Translations under genes and position numbers: made by a program
Shown: positions 29,001 to 41,600 of the stretch, one piece after another
How positions within the stretch are numbered: position 1 is the first letter of the stretch
How the letters are laid out: every line of letters begins with the position of its first letter
Notes under the pieces: generated by a model
Database searches by the model: none
What the model saw: only the letters and a program-made list of their open reading frames with translations
Told to the model about the DNA's origin: nothing
IMG/VR virus record: IMGVR_UViG_3300042197_002147
Span: 1-64,000 of that record
Strand: one strand, 5' to 3'
DNA: 64,000 bases
Source: a virus

Positions 29001-29308
29001 TAAGCGATTCTGATGCTTTTGATTTGTCACACCAGATATGCAATGGTCAAAAAATGTTAGGTGTAGATTTATCTAGAACTGGAATGGGAAGATGGGGGTT
29101 CACCCGCGCCTACGACAGACAAACACAATGTAGAGTAAGACCTGTTAGAAGAATACCAATTGTAGTAGGTTGCTCTAATTTGGAAATAATAAATGCCTAT
29201 GAAGATTATGATTTTAAGGAATGTCCTTCTTGTTTTGATTATGATAATTGTAATTCCGATATAAATAACAACGGTAACAACGGACCAACTCCGGGTACTA
29301 TGAGTTAA
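26081..29308 (+). CDS. Collagen-like, Cys-rich adhesin B with lectin-like tip
   Basis: A 1075-residue paralogue of the previous gene. The open frame extends to a TTG at 26045, but the ATG at 26081 gives MIQNYGSSNIILGYSG, matching the anchor YGSSNI of adhesin A, and overlaps the previous stop, so it is chosen. A collagen-like run (about residues 17-55) has many GPTG and GATG units. The double-Cys region (about 308-517) includes GACCVNGKCVNSDVDAC and SCCYKGNCLDLNESEC. The C-terminal lectin-like domain (about 865-1027) contains YDDWYIPSALEMYYISN, VYWTSTS and CRVRPVRR. Three tips of this type occur in the locus with little sequence identity, suggesting changing receptor specificity. Confidence 0.7.
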   Translation: MIQNYGSSNIILGYSGVTGFTGPTGPTGPTGPTGATGATGYGITGSTGFGITGGTYSSPGSVIFYIGNTGSVTIGITGPVGSNFNDTFVVLIGPTLSSSGSTLFSPFYTTDPLEKITNKIEIGYGEDLNVKSLDFVSLNGEILSVTENTNQIIVAGKTFSTFPMGNTGELLYIKNGVAVGARETKWDNATNQLIVSFDTFRQSIEGNTGNIWTPISGVCFNTTSLFTQLVTSGGFTYGKSQIIENWDDSNSFKSNNGIYNITNSTFNIQQKYFFGQSGGTDLQLLPRTITFTKGSNQFLPQIFTEDKLGSCCFCRSGSSDKECLDYVSRDYCISIGGQFGVKACVERLGTSDCFPEGACCVNGKCVNSDVDACVKYGGVFFPGEICSTTIIEGEPAFVCPNACSFGIGSCCYKGNCLDLNESECKAIPNTVFVRGKRCNELPKVTGEPPDTTEYDYCCRVSSFYGPCCTYTSGNGDSNSTCIPNLSPKDCIDRDGIFMGFGKSCDEINCCGVSYSPEYYRESSTCRKTSNDPCSPTGTRIGGGYLVAIIGSPNSCTTFSQPQFGKGEPLECLCNPRGEVFGEGRETWKFKNCLDYSANTAYIDYYDRPLFVRTHPRIPTIKMYANKCLLKAGAPYITQLNDGAYSLQDGSQKNTNGGSLPEFTWPDAKFFEGSETYDQTIFPSFDNQTCNIMVEAIGLGTPPSTLYKYLAEKFYGANAIHIVWALIMAPRDLTVNYTGVTYDYMKWSNMVESRVGPGSESNSPNFFLEPIATSPVDGLLNTRLHDAHSKSKPEFWFRDYDNDGIDSRAYDRFVTQNINQWDLVENADEQKIKTDKQEFEYYYSQLWEKLNPENTAIRQISKANETNFYGYDDWYIPSALEMYYISNYVDELNTSILTNGDDDHQILQYTTYPNTSGPTPGAPGQTRSVYWTSTSVCRINAWNKNNHTIKDFYQIESTNTSLNVKSRYKSGEFGLSDSDAFDLSHQICNGQKMLGVDLSRTGMGRWGFTRAYDRQTQCRVRPVRRIPIVVGCSNLEIINAYEDYDFKECPSCFDYDNCNSDINNNGNNGPTPGTMS

Positions 29309-29309
29309 A

Positions 29310-30865
29310 ATGTATAATAGTGTAATTAATAATAAAATTATATCTGGACCTATTGGACCAACTGGCGCTACAGGAGCAACTGGTTCTACAGGTCCAACAG
29401 GTCCAACAGGTTCTACTGGTGCAACTGGATCCGTTGGTCCTTACATCATTTCCGTAGATGCAACAACAAGTAGAGCAATATTTACACTCTCAAATGGTTT
29501 AACATTTGGTATTACTGGTTCTTTTTCGGGTAATACTGGATATGCATCTACTGAGCAAGCAACTAGCATTGGTTCCGGGACATCTATATTAGGAACAGCA
29601 ACGCCAGGTCAACTTAATATAAAAGGTATAAGTGCAATTGGATCTTTAGTTGTTACAACTACTACTAATAATCTGTCAATTGATACAATCTATAAAAGCA
29701 CTGTCGGAAATTTAGATGCTCTTGGTTTGTCTGCCGATACTTTAATGTATTTAAAAAGTCCAGAACTGGCATCTAGCACAAGAATAAAATTAGATGGAAC
29801 TGGTGATTTAGATTTTCAAAATCAATTTTACTTAAATGATTCGGCATATATTCGTGAAGTTGGTCCTGTTAAAAAAAATCAATATGTCGGCATAACAGGT
29901 GCAATTGAAAATATAACAAACGGAACAACTGGTGGAATTTATGTCGATCTTGAAAATGGTGGATTTTATTTACTAAGAACACCAATTGGAATTGCTGGTT
30001 TTACTGGAACTTTCCGAAGAAACGAAATCGTATCATCCACTTTAGTTTTTGAGTCCGATGACATCTGGAAATTCCCAGAAAATGTCTACTTCGAATCTGG
30101 TGAAAATTATTTTACATGTGGTAAAAGTATAGTAAACATTTCTACTTTCGACGGTGGAGAAAATTGGTATGCTGTTGTTTCACAACGCGGTCTAGATATC
30201 GAAAAAATAACTGCTTGTAAACCGTCAATAGGTAAAGGTTCCTGTTGCTATACAAAATATCCAGAAAATACAAAGCGTTGTTTGGAATATGTTTCCAAGG
30301 AACAATGTGACAGACTTTCCGGTGAGTTTAACTCACTGTTGTCTTGCTCACAGACATGTAATACCGGAATAGGAATATGTTGTTCCAACGGAAATTGCAT
30401 AGAGAATGTCTCCGTAGAAGAATGTGCTTTTTTTGGTGGAAATTATTATAGTGGCATAGACTGTAATACATATCCAAATAATCCAAACGGTAAAAATTAC
30501 GATGAACCCATACAAAATGGTAGACTGTGTTTTGATCCATGTCAGACAGAACAAATTGCATGTTGCAAAGACGGAGTGTGCTTAGGTAGTAATTACTCAA
30601 GAATACAATGTGAAAGTATTTTAGGAGGAAAAGCATACACTGGAGGAAATTGCTCTACAATAAATTGTTGCGAAAATAATGTAGGAGTTGGTGCTTGCTG
30701 TATATGTGCTCCTGCATATATTGACCCAAAGACATTACAATGCTTTGATGGTTTGACTAAAAAACAATGTGAACAAAAAGCAAAATCAATAAGTTCAGTC
30801 TATACTGGCGTTTTTATGGGAGAGGGAGAACAATGTGGTGATGTAAATTGCGGATGTGCTTGTGT
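29310..30865 (+). repeat. Long paralogous repeat shared with 32632-34150
   Basis: This 5' portion of adhesin C and 32632-34150 of the next gene encode the same domains in the same order (collagen-like run, VDATTSRAIF domain, double-Cys units). Stretches of DNA are near identical; for example the region encoding VDATTSRAIFTLSNGLTFGI (from 29455 and 32778) is the same for about 60 bases. This looks like a recent gene duplication, or ongoing conversion, with different middles downstream. Confidence 0.85.
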
Positions 30866-32618
30866 TAATGCTCCACCTCCACCACCACCCCCTCCACCAC
30901 CCGGTCCACCGCCAGGTCCTCCGCCAGGTCCTCCGCCAGGTCCTCCGCCGGGACCACCGCCAGGTCCGCCGCCGGGGCCACCTCCCGGTCCACCACCACC
31001 ACCACCACCAGATGGTCCACCACCACCACCACCAGATGGTCCACCACCTAGCGGTCCACCACCAAGTGGCCCACCACCTAGTGGTCCACCACCAAGTGGT
31101 CCACCACCTAGTGGTCCACCAAGTGGTCCACCAAGTGGTCCACCACCAACACCACCACCAACACCACCACCGACACCACCACCAACGCCACCACCACCAA
31201 CGCCACCGAGCGGCGGCGGTTGTAAAAAGTGTAATACCACCGGATGGGGAGGACCCATTGATGGTAGCGGTAATGCACAAGATACAAGTCCGCCACCAAC
31301 TGACGGTAAAACAGATGTAGCCGATCCTGCTAATTATACAAATAATTGTTGCACAAGACATAATAATCCCTACAAAGACGATAATGGTAATTGGGGAGAT
31401 AATTGTGGTGGCGGTGTTTTGCCTCAATGGAAACAAGGTGAGCCAATTGATCCGAAAGATAAACCAGATGGTCCTTATGGAGCACAATTCCATGTTCAAC
31501 CAAATTGTGGTGGTCAGCAAGGTTGTCCTTCATTTCCTGTTTGTAGATTAGATTGTCTAAGTAAAGCACTTGAACTTGCAGCTTGTTGTAAGATGAAAAA
31601 GGCAGTAGATGATGCTGGTAGCGGCGGACGAGTTAATACCAAATCTTTCTGTGGTGGCAGTGGAATTGATTGTCCTCCGGGATCATTTACCCCACCAGAC
31701 TGCAAAAAAATGGCACAAGAAATACAAGGAGGCACTTTGGGTTGTCCTCTGGGGGATAATGTTTGTGATTGGGCAAATAAAATTAATGGAGGTGGCGGTG
31801 TTTGGCAAACAACGCAATATATCTACAAATGTCTTTGTCCACAAGTTCCTGCTAAATGTGGAATTGCATTGTGTGGAATTTATGGAGACATAAACGATGG
31901 TAGACCATGCTTAGGTAAAAATAGTCCTAACGATACTGTTCCGGGTGTTCCACCATCTTCACCACCATTTACACCGGGTCAGGGCGGTGGTAAACATGGA
32001 AAAGACTGGGAAATTGGGCCAGATGGACCACAGTGCAAGGGAGGAAATAAAAATGGAGTTGGTGGAGGTAAGGGAGGAGCCGGAGGTGGTGTAGGACATG
32101 GAAAATGTTGTGGAAATCCAGGATCAAGTTCTGTTCCTGGTCCACCACCGCCAGGTGGAGCAAACGGTGGATATTGTGTTACTGGAGGAGGTTGTGGACC
32201 TTTCTGTCAAGGTGATTCTGTTTGCACAGTAATGAAAGATCCATGTTTAGAACAATGGGTAAAGGATTGGGACGAAACGGATTCTAGCGGCGGCCACGAT
32301 CCCGGAGGAGGAACACAGGGAGGAACTGGTGGTAACGGAGGTCCAATATGGCATGTAACTGGATGTCCTGCTTGTGCCCCCGGTGGTATAATGCCCGGTC
32401 CTGGTGGTAAAACTATACAAACCGCAACATGTAACGGGGAATGGGGTCATGGTGGAGGAACTGGTGGCGGGGGTCCGGTTCCATTTACTGCCCCAAATCA
32501 ACCAGTAGATGTTCAAATACAATATGTTAAAATTTATAATAATGATAAAACAGAATTTGAATGTATACCAATTGTATTAGATGAGACAACAGAATACGAA
32601 CTATGTTCAGAAACATAG
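29310..32618 (+). CDS. Collagen-like, Cys-rich, Pro-rich adhesin C
   Basis: A 1102-residue protein. N-terminal anchor, collagen-like run (about residues 14-46) and a domain beginning YIISVDATTSRAIFTLSN are nearly identical to the following giant gene. A double-Cys region spans about 307-515 (e.g. GICCSNGNCIENVSVEEC). Residues about 521-634 are almost pure Pro/Gly/Ser/Thr (GPPP, GPPPS, TPPP units). A Cys/Gly-rich region follows to the C-terminal 35 residues (QYVKIYNNDKTEFEC, TTEYELCSET), which match the end of the next gene. No enzyme motif is seen. The Pro-rich stretch probably acts as a rigid spacer. This arrangement in a phage fibre is unfamiliar to me. Confidence 0.7.
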   Translation: MYNSVINNKIISGPIGPTGATGATGSTGPTGPTGSTGATGSVGPYIISVDATTSRAIFTLSNGLTFGITGSFSGNTGYASTEQATSIGSGTSILGTATPGQLNIKGISAIGSLVVTTTTNNLSIDTIYKSTVGNLDALGLSADTLMYLKSPELASSTRIKLDGTGDLDFQNQFYLNDSAYIREVGPVKKNQYVGITGAIENITNGTTGGIYVDLENGGFYLLRTPIGIAGFTGTFRRNEIVSSTLVFESDDIWKFPENVYFESGENYFTCGKSIVNISTFDGGENWYAVVSQRGLDIEKITACKPSIGKGSCCYTKYPENTKRCLEYVSKEQCDRLSGEFNSLLSCSQTCNTGIGICCSNGNCIENVSVEECAFFGGNYYSGIDCNTYPNNPNGKNYDEPIQNGRLCFDPCQTEQIACCKDGVCLGSNYSRIQCESILGGKAYTGGNCSTINCCENNVGVGACCICAPAYIDPKTLQCFDGLTKKQCEQKAKSISSVYTGVFMGEGEQCGDVNCGCACVNAPPPPPPPPPPGPPPGPPPGPPPGPPPGPPPGPPPGPPPGPPPPPPPDGPPPPPPDGPPPSGPPPSGPPPSGPPPSGPPPSGPPSGPPSGPPPTPPPTPPPTPPPTPPPPTPPSGGGCKKCNTTGWGGPIDGSGNAQDTSPPPTDGKTDVADPANYTNNCCTRHNNPYKDDNGNWGDNCGGGVLPQWKQGEPIDPKDKPDGPYGAQFHVQPNCGGQQGCPSFPVCRLDCLSKALELAACCKMKKAVDDAGSGGRVNTKSFCGGSGIDCPPGSFTPPDCKKMAQEIQGGTLGCPLGDNVCDWANKINGGGGVWQTTQYIYKCLCPQVPAKCGIALCGIYGDINDGRPCLGKNSPNDTVPGVPPSSPPFTPGQGGGKHGKDWEIGPDGPQCKGGNKNGVGGGKGGAGGGVGHGKCCGNPGSSSVPGPPPPGGANGGYCVTGGGCGPFCQGDSVCTVMKDPCLEQWVKDWDETDSSGGHDPGGGTQGGTGGNGGPIWHVTGCPACAPGGIMPGPGGKTIQTATCNGEWGHGGGTGGGGPVPFTAPNQPVDVQIQYVKIYNNDKTEFECIPIVLDETTEYELCSET
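30872..31212 (+). repeat. Pro/Gly-encoding tandem repeat tract
   Basis: In-frame minisatellite of CCA/CCG/CCT and GGT codons. It starts with GPPP units of about 12 bp, continues with DGPPPPPP and GPPPS units of 12-15 bp, and ends with TPPP units. All periods are multiples of three, so slippage would change length without breaking the frame. The antisense strand gives an open Gly/Trp/Arg-rich frame that is only a shadow. Confidence 0.9.
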
Positions 32619-32631
32619 ATAATTTTATAAC

Positions 32632-35600
32632 ATGTATAGTAGTAGCATCAATACTTTAAAAATGATGGGTCCTGATGGCCCCACTGGTTCGGTGGGTCCA
32701 ACCGGATCTACCGGACCAACAGGACCCACTGGCGCAACTGGATCCACAGGAGCAGTTGGTCCTTACATCGTTTCCGTAGATGCAACAACAAGTAGAGCAA
32801 TATTTACACTCTCAAATGGTTTAACATTTGGTATTACAGGTTCTTTCTCCGGTAATACTGCATATTCTTCAACCGAACAAGCGACTAGCATTGGTTCTGG
32901 AACATCTATACTTGGAACAGCAACTCCAGGCCAACTTAATATAAAAGGTATAAGTGCAATTGGATCTTTGGTCGTAAGTACCACAAGTAATAATCTGTCA
33001 ATTGATACAATTTATAAAAGTGTTGTTGGAAATTTAGATGCTCTTGGTTTGTCTGCTGACACTTTAATGTATTTAAAAAGTCCAGAACTTGCAAGCAGCA
33101 CACGAATAAAATTAGACGGAACTGGTGATTTAGATTTTCAAAATCAATTTTACTTAAATGATGCCGCTTTTATAAAATATGTTGGCCCCATAAAAAAGAA
33201 TCAATATGTTGGCATAACAGGTGCAATTGAAAATATAACAAACGGAACAACTGGTGGAATTTATATTGATTTAGAAAATGGTGGGTTTTATCAATTAAAT
33301 ACACCAATCGGAATTGCTGGTTTTACTGGAACCTTTAACAAAAACGAAATTATTAGTGCAACACTAGTGTTTACTTCAGATGATATCTGGAAATTCCCAG
33401 AAAATGTCTATTTTGAATCTGGTGAAAATTATTTTACATGCGGTAAAAGTATAGTAAACATTTCTACTTTCGACGGTGGAGAAAATTGGTATGCTGTTGT
33501 TTCGCAGCGTGGTTTAGATATAGAATCATTTGCTTCTTGTAAACCATCAATAGGTAAAGGTTCCTGTTGTTATGTAAAATACCCGCAAAACACAGTAAAT
33601 TGCATAGATTATGTTTCTCGTGACGAATGTGATTTACTGGGTGGTTCTTTTAATCCACTTTTGTCTTGTTCACAGTCCTGTGGTTTGACTTTTGGTTTGT
33701 GTTGTTCCAATGGAAATTGCATAGAAAATGTTTCACCAGACGAATGTGCTTTTTTTGGTGGTGTTTTTTATTCTGCTTTAAGTTGTAATACTTATACAAA
33801 TAATCCAAATGGTAAAAATTATGATGAACCTATAGAAAATGGTAGACTTTGCTACAATCCATGCGAAACTGAAAAATTAGTTTGTTGCAAAAACGGAACA
33901 TGTTTGGGTAGTAATTACTCAAGAATACAATGTGAACTTATTCTTGGTGGAAAATCTGTAACTGGCGGAGATTGCTCTACTGTAAATTGCTGTGAAAACA
34001 ACATTGGTGTTGGTGCTTGTTGTGCTTGCAAGGCAAAAGGATTGTTGTGCTATGATAATCTAACACCACAAGAATGTTTAAGTGCAGAGTATGATGGTGT
34101 TTTCATGGGACAAAATGAATTGTGTGATAATGTAAATTGCACATGCGTTGGTGGTTCAAATGAACAGGTTGGTGAAACTTTTCCGACATTTGATTTGATT
34201 GTTGTACAAAATCCTGTAGCACCAAATCAAAGAGGTCATGTACGAATAGTTAATGTGGAAGATGCAGAAGGCGGACCATTTCAATATAAAGTAACTTTAA
34301 ATAGAATAATTGATCTTTTACCGGAAACAATTTATACTACTGAATATTTTGATATAACAAATCCTATAAACACAGATTATTTTACCGAACCATTGGAACA
34401 TCTCACTGACGAAGGAATTCCAACAATTTATGAAGTTGTTATATCGGTAAGAGATACTGATAATAATATATCAACAAAATCCAAATTTATTTCAGTAAAT
34501 GATGTAATTCCAGAAATTGTTTCAATATCTGTAGTACCAAGTTCTCCAATAATTTATGAAGAACCAGAAACATATCCAATAAATGTTGGATCCACAGTTT
34601 TAGTAACTGCAAGAGATCCTGATGGTGGATCAGTTTTCTATGAATTTAGCATAGAACCTTCAGAAAATGAAGTTTCTTTTATTGAAATGCAATCCAACAT
34701 GATTGCAGTTACTCTTGTGGTAAAGGAAACTACCAATAACAATACAACAGTAACCGTTAAATGTGTCGTAACAGACGAAGAATCTCAAAGCGTAACTGTT
34801 ATGGTTCCTATAGTTTTTCAAAAAGATGTAGCACCAGAATATGATATTGTTATAGATCCTCCCGGAGAGGGAACCGATTTACCAGATTGGGTATACAATG
34901 GTTGCTTAAATGCTTCAACTTATCCTGCTGCTGGAAGAATAGGAACAACATTAAGACCTCGTATTAAAATTCCAGCAAATCAAGGAAATATTAAATTATA
35001 TTATGGAATGGCTATGTACAGAGAAGAAGGACCTGGTCAGTACTATTGCTGCATGAATTGTCAGCAAATTGTAATGCCAAACGGGGAACAAGATATTATC
35101 TCTGGAATAAATGATATAACTATAGATTTACCTGAAGTAGCAGGAAATACAGCAGGACTTTATATTCTTAGCACCATACTACGGCAACAACCATACAATG
35201 AGTTCAATACAATATCTAGAGCAAAAGCAGTTAGAATAACAAATGAAGGTCCTCAAATAATTGAAATAACTCCTGATATTGTAATCAATATGGATCCTTC
35301 TGAACCGCAATTACAAGTTCCAACTGCTTTTATTCCAAATGGTATTTTCAAGGAAGTTCAATTTGGTGTAACTGCCGCCGATATAAACAATAATCTAGTT
35401 GGTGCATTGTTTTTTCCAAGGTTAATAGCCAATGGAAATGTATTAAGTTACAATTATACTTACACATCTGGATATGTTCGACCTGTCTCAAATGTAACAA
35501 AAATTGGCAATTATTTTACCCAAAGATGGAGATTTTTTTACGAGTCAAATTATCAAATAGATCATCAAGTTAACGATGAAGTTTTATATACTGATATTGA

Positions 35601-38600
35601 TTCTAGTAATTTGTCAATTATAAGAGTCAGTAACACTTCCCCTTCTATTTTTTCTATAACATCAAATATAGTAATACCACCAGAAACCGCATTTTCTGTA
35701 ACAGGAAGTGGTATAACAGATCCAGATCCTGCTGATGTATTACAATTTAAATGGGTTTTATCTAAATCGGATTCTTCTATTATAGAGGATACTGGTTGGC
35801 AAACACTATCTGGTTCTAGTGTGACATATACAAAATCTACTGGATTACCCGGAGCACAGACGAATCAAGTTTATTTTGTAGATCTTTTTGTAAAAGATCC
35901 AAACGAAAATGTAGCAACAAAAAGATGTACTGTAACCGTACAGAATAGTTTACCTATAATTGGTGTAACTTATGATACAGACATAAGTTCTCCTTTTGTT
36001 AAATTTATAAATGGAACTGATGCCAATCTTGGTCTTTTAGAAAAATTAATTTTAGACACCACAATTACTGCTTCTGATCCAGATGGTGGTTCTTTGACAT
36101 ACAATACAACAGTTTCTGGTGGTCCATTTTCGATAAATGGTCAAACTACTTCAAAACCAAAAATAGAACTATTGCAAAAGGGAAATTATTTAATATTCCA
36201 CACAGTAACTGATAATGAAGGTGGAACCGACTTCATTCAAAGTAATGTAGAAATTTTAGAAAATGAAAGACCTTCTATAAATTTTGATTCAACACAATCT
36301 TCTATTTTGTTTCCTTGCTCTGGTCAAAATTTAGTTGATGTAATTGCAACAGTTTCTGATACAGAAACGCCATTTTCTAATCTCACAAATGCTACAATTG
36401 TTCCGATTAGTTATCCATCAACACCACCAGAATTGATAGGTACTGTTCTAACAGACAATGGTTCAAGTGGTGACATAACAACTAGATTTAAAGTATTCAA
36501 CACAGGAACATATACATTTAAAGCATCTATAACCGAACCGGGAATAGATGACACTATTTCTCAAACAGTAGAAGCATCAACTACTATAACAGTATCTGCT
36601 GATCCTAACTTCAATCCTTCAATTCCACCCATATCCCCGATTACTGTTTCGAATCCAATTTCAAATTTCTTATTTACAATCAACGCTTTCGATGTCAACG
36701 GAATAAATCCATTATTATCCAATGTCAGACTTGAAACTGGTGCTGATCCGTATTTTAGAATTAATTCAACCACCACAACACAGCAGGGCGACAATACTAG
36801 TATACAATTTGTATTAGATATATCTGTTCTTTCCACCACTGTACCTAATGGTTTATATTCTCTTATTATAAAAATTATAGACAATTGTGGAAGATCTTTC
36901 GAACAAACATCTGGATTTGTTAATGTGCAAAATACAGCACCATCCGTAACCATAACAAACCCAACTCAGACCGTTGTTTCTTCAACACTTCCAGTAACAT
37001 TAAATTTGAGTGCAAGTGGTTATGATCCAGATGGTTCAACACTAATTTATAATTGGACATTGACTGGCCCAAGTACAACATACAATTTTTCAGCAAATAA
37101 TTCATCATCATCAAATAACACAATTTTAACTGGATTGAATAAAGGTGGCCAGCATCAAGTTTCTGTTACGGTAACAGATAGTTCTGGTTCTACATCTGTT
37201 CCGGCAGCAGTTACATTGAATGTGACGGATCCAAATCCTACAGCAAATGCAGGAAACGATTTATCAATAACATATCCAGATTTAACAACATTTCCTAAAA
37301 CTTTTTCATTAGATGGAACAGGAAGCACGGATCAATCTGGCGGTTCTATAAGTTTATATCAGTGGAGTATTATTTCCCAAAGCGGTTCTACAATTGAATT
37401 TGTTGGGTCAAATCAAATTTCTACACCAACGGTTAAGGTTAATGGTTTTGGAACATATACTTTATCTTTAGTAGTTACTGATAATAATTCAAATGTTTCC
37501 AGTCCAGATACTGTTACTTTAACTTTGTTAAGAGACATTGCACCAACAGTAAATTTGACCGCATCATCAACAAACATTACACTTCCAACAAATTCTATTA
37601 ATTTACAAATTAATACATCAACAGATGTAACTTCGGCAACAATAACAGAGGTGACTTCTTTTGGTGCTACAATAGTTTCACCCGTAAAACTAAATTCAAC
37701 AACTTGGCAAGCAACTATTAATAATTTGACAACAAATAGTAATGGTTCTTCTAGAAACTATACATTCAAGGCAACTGTAGATGATGGTGTAAATCCACCA
37801 GTTGATTCAAATCCACAAACAATAACAATAAACAATCAAATACCAACTGCCGAAATATTTATTCCATCTAGTACTTCTGGTGTTAATATGACAAGTAACT
37901 ACACATTTGGTATTACGGCATTTGCCGTTGACCCAGATGGTGGTTCTCTGGTAAATCCTGAATTTCTTATAACTACGGTTCCTCCAACATATACTGGAAG
38001 TGTTTTATTTGGTGCAATTTCCCAAAATGTAAGTACAAGCGGAACAACATATTCGGCACAATGCACGATAGCTGCACCAATAAAAATTGGAAATTATGGT
38101 TTTGCATTCATGATAACTGACAATGAAGGACAAACAGTTCAGTCTAATCCAAAAGAATTAATATTCACAAATCAAAGTCCTACAATAACAGCATCAAAAC
38201 TGGCACACATTATACCATTTCCAACAGTTACACAGTTCAATACATCTGTATATGGAATTTCGGTCACGGATCAAGATAATAATATAACATCAAGTAGATG
38301 GAGAATGAAAAGTGTTCCTTCTGGTGCAAATTCTGGATACTCCAATCCCTTATCATCGACTTCTTCATATTCTGATATTTTAATTCCATTTATTGATTCG
38401 CCGGCTCCGGTGGGTGGTACATATACTCTTGAATTACAAATTCAAGATTTGGGAGGAAGTGTAGTTAGTCAAGATTTTACTGTTAAAAGAAATCAAGCCC
38501 CAAATGTTAGTATTACAAATCCAGATCCAAACAATTCTGTAAATATAACATTACCTTCTACTCTTAATTTAACCGCAGTTGCAAATGATCCTGATGGATT

Positions 38601-41600
38601 TATTTCTAGTTATATCTGGACCGCATCTGATCCAAGCAGAGTAACTTTTAGTAATGCCTCTTCTTTAAACACAACAGCAACATTTACTCCAATTGGTTCT
38701 ACATATTCGATTTCAATTGGATTTTCAGCAACAGACAATAATGGAAGACCTACATCAGCAAGTCCAAGTTTAACAGTAAATGTTTCCCCAAATCCAGCAC
38801 CAGTAATAACATCATTTTCTGCTTCTCCAACTAATCCACTTATTTCCGGTGCTAATCAAAGTGCATCCACCACACTTACAGTAAATGCAACAGATAACGA
38901 AGGAATTACATACTTCTTTAAACAAGTACCAGAAGCAGGAACACCAACAGTAAGTATAACACAAAATCCATTACAAAATCAAGCAGTTGTTTCTGGTATG
39001 ACACTTCCATTTTCGAATAGCACAATAGCTTCTTCTAAAGTTTATAAATTTCAAGCAGAAGTCACTGACGCCTCTGGAAACAAAATAACTAGTAACACAT
39101 TAAATGTTACAGCAGAAAGCAGTCAACCAACAATATCTAATGTAAATAGTAATTTGGGTTCGATTACATTTACAGGGTCATCACAATCAATAAACATAAA
39201 TCCTACACCTGGCGCAACAGCAATAGATCCAGATGGTGGAATTTTAAATTATTTATGGACAAACCCAACTAAACCCGCCGGAGCAGGAATCGTCACAATA
39301 AATAATAGCAATACATTCACACCAACTGCAACAAACTTTACTCAGCCAGGATCTTATGGTTTTAATTTACTTGTAACAGATAACGAGGGAACACAAAATA
39401 ATCAAACAGTATCCTTAACTTTAACTAATGCAGCGGCTCCAACATTTGGTACTCTTCCTGTGAGCGGCGTAGTACAAAACCCTGTTTTAAGTGTTTCAAG
39501 AACTTGCACAATTTCAAATGCAAGTGCAACTCCATCTTCAACAAATGCCGGACCCGTTAATGTAACAGCAGGGGTTACGCAAATTTCAGGTCAAACTGCA
39601 CCAACAGTATCAGTAAGTAATGGAACGAATATACAGTCTAGTGCTACTGTCTCTATAAACATTAATACAGCAACGATGACTCCCGGTATTGATTTTACTA
39701 TTTCAGTAACGGCAACTTCTACAACAAATGCATCGCTTTCAGCAACAACAGCATTTACTATAAGAAAAAATGCATTACCTATTTTACCACCACTCTCTGG
39801 AAGCGGTGGTAATGTAAATACTAAATTAAATTTTACAATATCTGGTGTTGGATTTGCATCTGATCCCGATGTAGGTGGATCAATTACAAGATATGATTGG
39901 ACAACAAATCCTCCGACCAGTTCAATTTTTCCAAATAATAATGCTGGTGCGACATTTGTTGGTATAACATTTAATGCAACAGGAACATATACCGTTTCTT
40001 GCCGAGCTGTTGACATTTTGAGTGAAGGTACTACTGCTAATTTAACTGGTATTGCTATAGCTGCACCACCAGCAGATCCTTGTACATTAAAGAATTATGC
40101 ACGAAGTAGTGGATATTTGTATAATATTATCGTGCCAAATGAAGCAATACGAGGCGCATCAAAAGGACCAGGAGCTCCTCCAGCTCCACCCAATACATGT
40201 CCGCCGCCCCCTTCTAGTCCTATTCAAAGTTTGTTTAATTCGGGAAGTGCATTTGCTTCGAACTGGGATTATTTGGGCGCTTTTAGTGCTGGTGAGTTAG
40301 GATGGAAAATAAATCCAGCAAAACCAACGGGCGATGATAATACAGGAACAAAATATCCTTATTCTAATTTTATTTTAAGAAATGGAAATTATTTTGATCA
40401 TTCTGCTACTGCTTTTAGTTTGGATTATTTTGACAGTTGGAAATCAGCATCAACTGCACTGATTCCAGTTGCTGCCATTAGAAGAGTTACTAGACCATTT
40501 GATTTGTCTTTTGCATATTTAAGCGGTATTTATCCAAATTTACAAAATAGAACTCAATATGAAAATAGATTTATACAATTTATAAATTCAAATGAATTCG
40601 ATTTCACATCAAATGCAGAACAAGACAAAACTGTAAGACTTGGTGATGGAATTCCATTTATTTTCAAATGCTCCTGTTGGGACGCAAATGAGGAATTGTC
40701 CTATACAAATTGGTATGATTATACTTCACAAACTGGTTCACAAGAATTTAATTTAACATGTCCATCAGGAACTACAAGAAAACCAAGATCTTTGATTGTT
40801 GTTAGATTTAAACAAGCAACAGCGATGTCAGCAGTAACAAATGGTCCTTCAGGAAATGCAACAAAATGTCATAATTTTACTAATGTTGGTGGCGGCGAAG
40901 GCGCACAAGTAGTCACAACTGATATAACTGCATATTATGTTTCAAGAAATGAAGCACAATCGGCTACAACGGACACATGTAAAATAGGTGTAGGTAAATA
41001 TGCACTTATAAGATATGAAATAAATTACCCAAAAGACTCAACAGGTGATGGTTCGTTAACAAAAACAATTTGTAGCGATTCATCGACAAATGTGGGTACA
41101 TGCTCTGGTGCTAGTAATTTGTTTATTCCGGTTAGCACTCTTTCTTTCACAACTTATCAAAGTGATCCAGATATTGCAAATCAGCTTGGAAATTTTCCAA
41201 AAGTAGTTAATATTCCAGAAATTTGCACTCCGTGTACGACATCAGGTCCAGCGCAAACAGATGCGAATAGAACAGCTAAAAGAAAATACTCAGATATAAC
41301 TTGGACAACTTCTAGCATGGCATGGGCAACAACTTCAGCTCCTTTAAGTGTAACATCAAATCGTGCGTTTGTTCCACCCGAATTTATATGTGTTGCGGAT
41401 TGTGAAAATTCATCGTATTTATCTGGAGGAACATGTATAACTACCATGACCGGTCCTTGTGCAGCAGCTGCATTTACTGGAGAAGAAACACCAATAAATG
41501 ATTCAAATGGTAATGAAAATCTCATTTGGATTAAAATATATAGTAGTGAGGATCCAACACTATATGAATGTGTTCCTGTTCTATATGATTTAGAAATTTT

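Noticed and set aside
25680-29160. Diversity-generating retroelement
   Set aside because: Only the lectin-like target-type fold is present; no reverse transcriptase or template repeat in the window.
30872-31212. Possible CRISPR-like array
   Set aside because: Repeats are in-frame codon repeats without spacers; no cas genes nearby.
30795-31520. Long antisense frame (241 residues) and other frames opposite the Pro-rich tract
   Set aside because: Made of Trp/Gly/Arg repeats that are the reverse complement of Pro codons; no start signal and no family pattern.
36561-36953. Antisense frames inside the giant adhesin
   Set aside because: Shadows of a repetitive beta-rich gene; no start signal or recognisable product.
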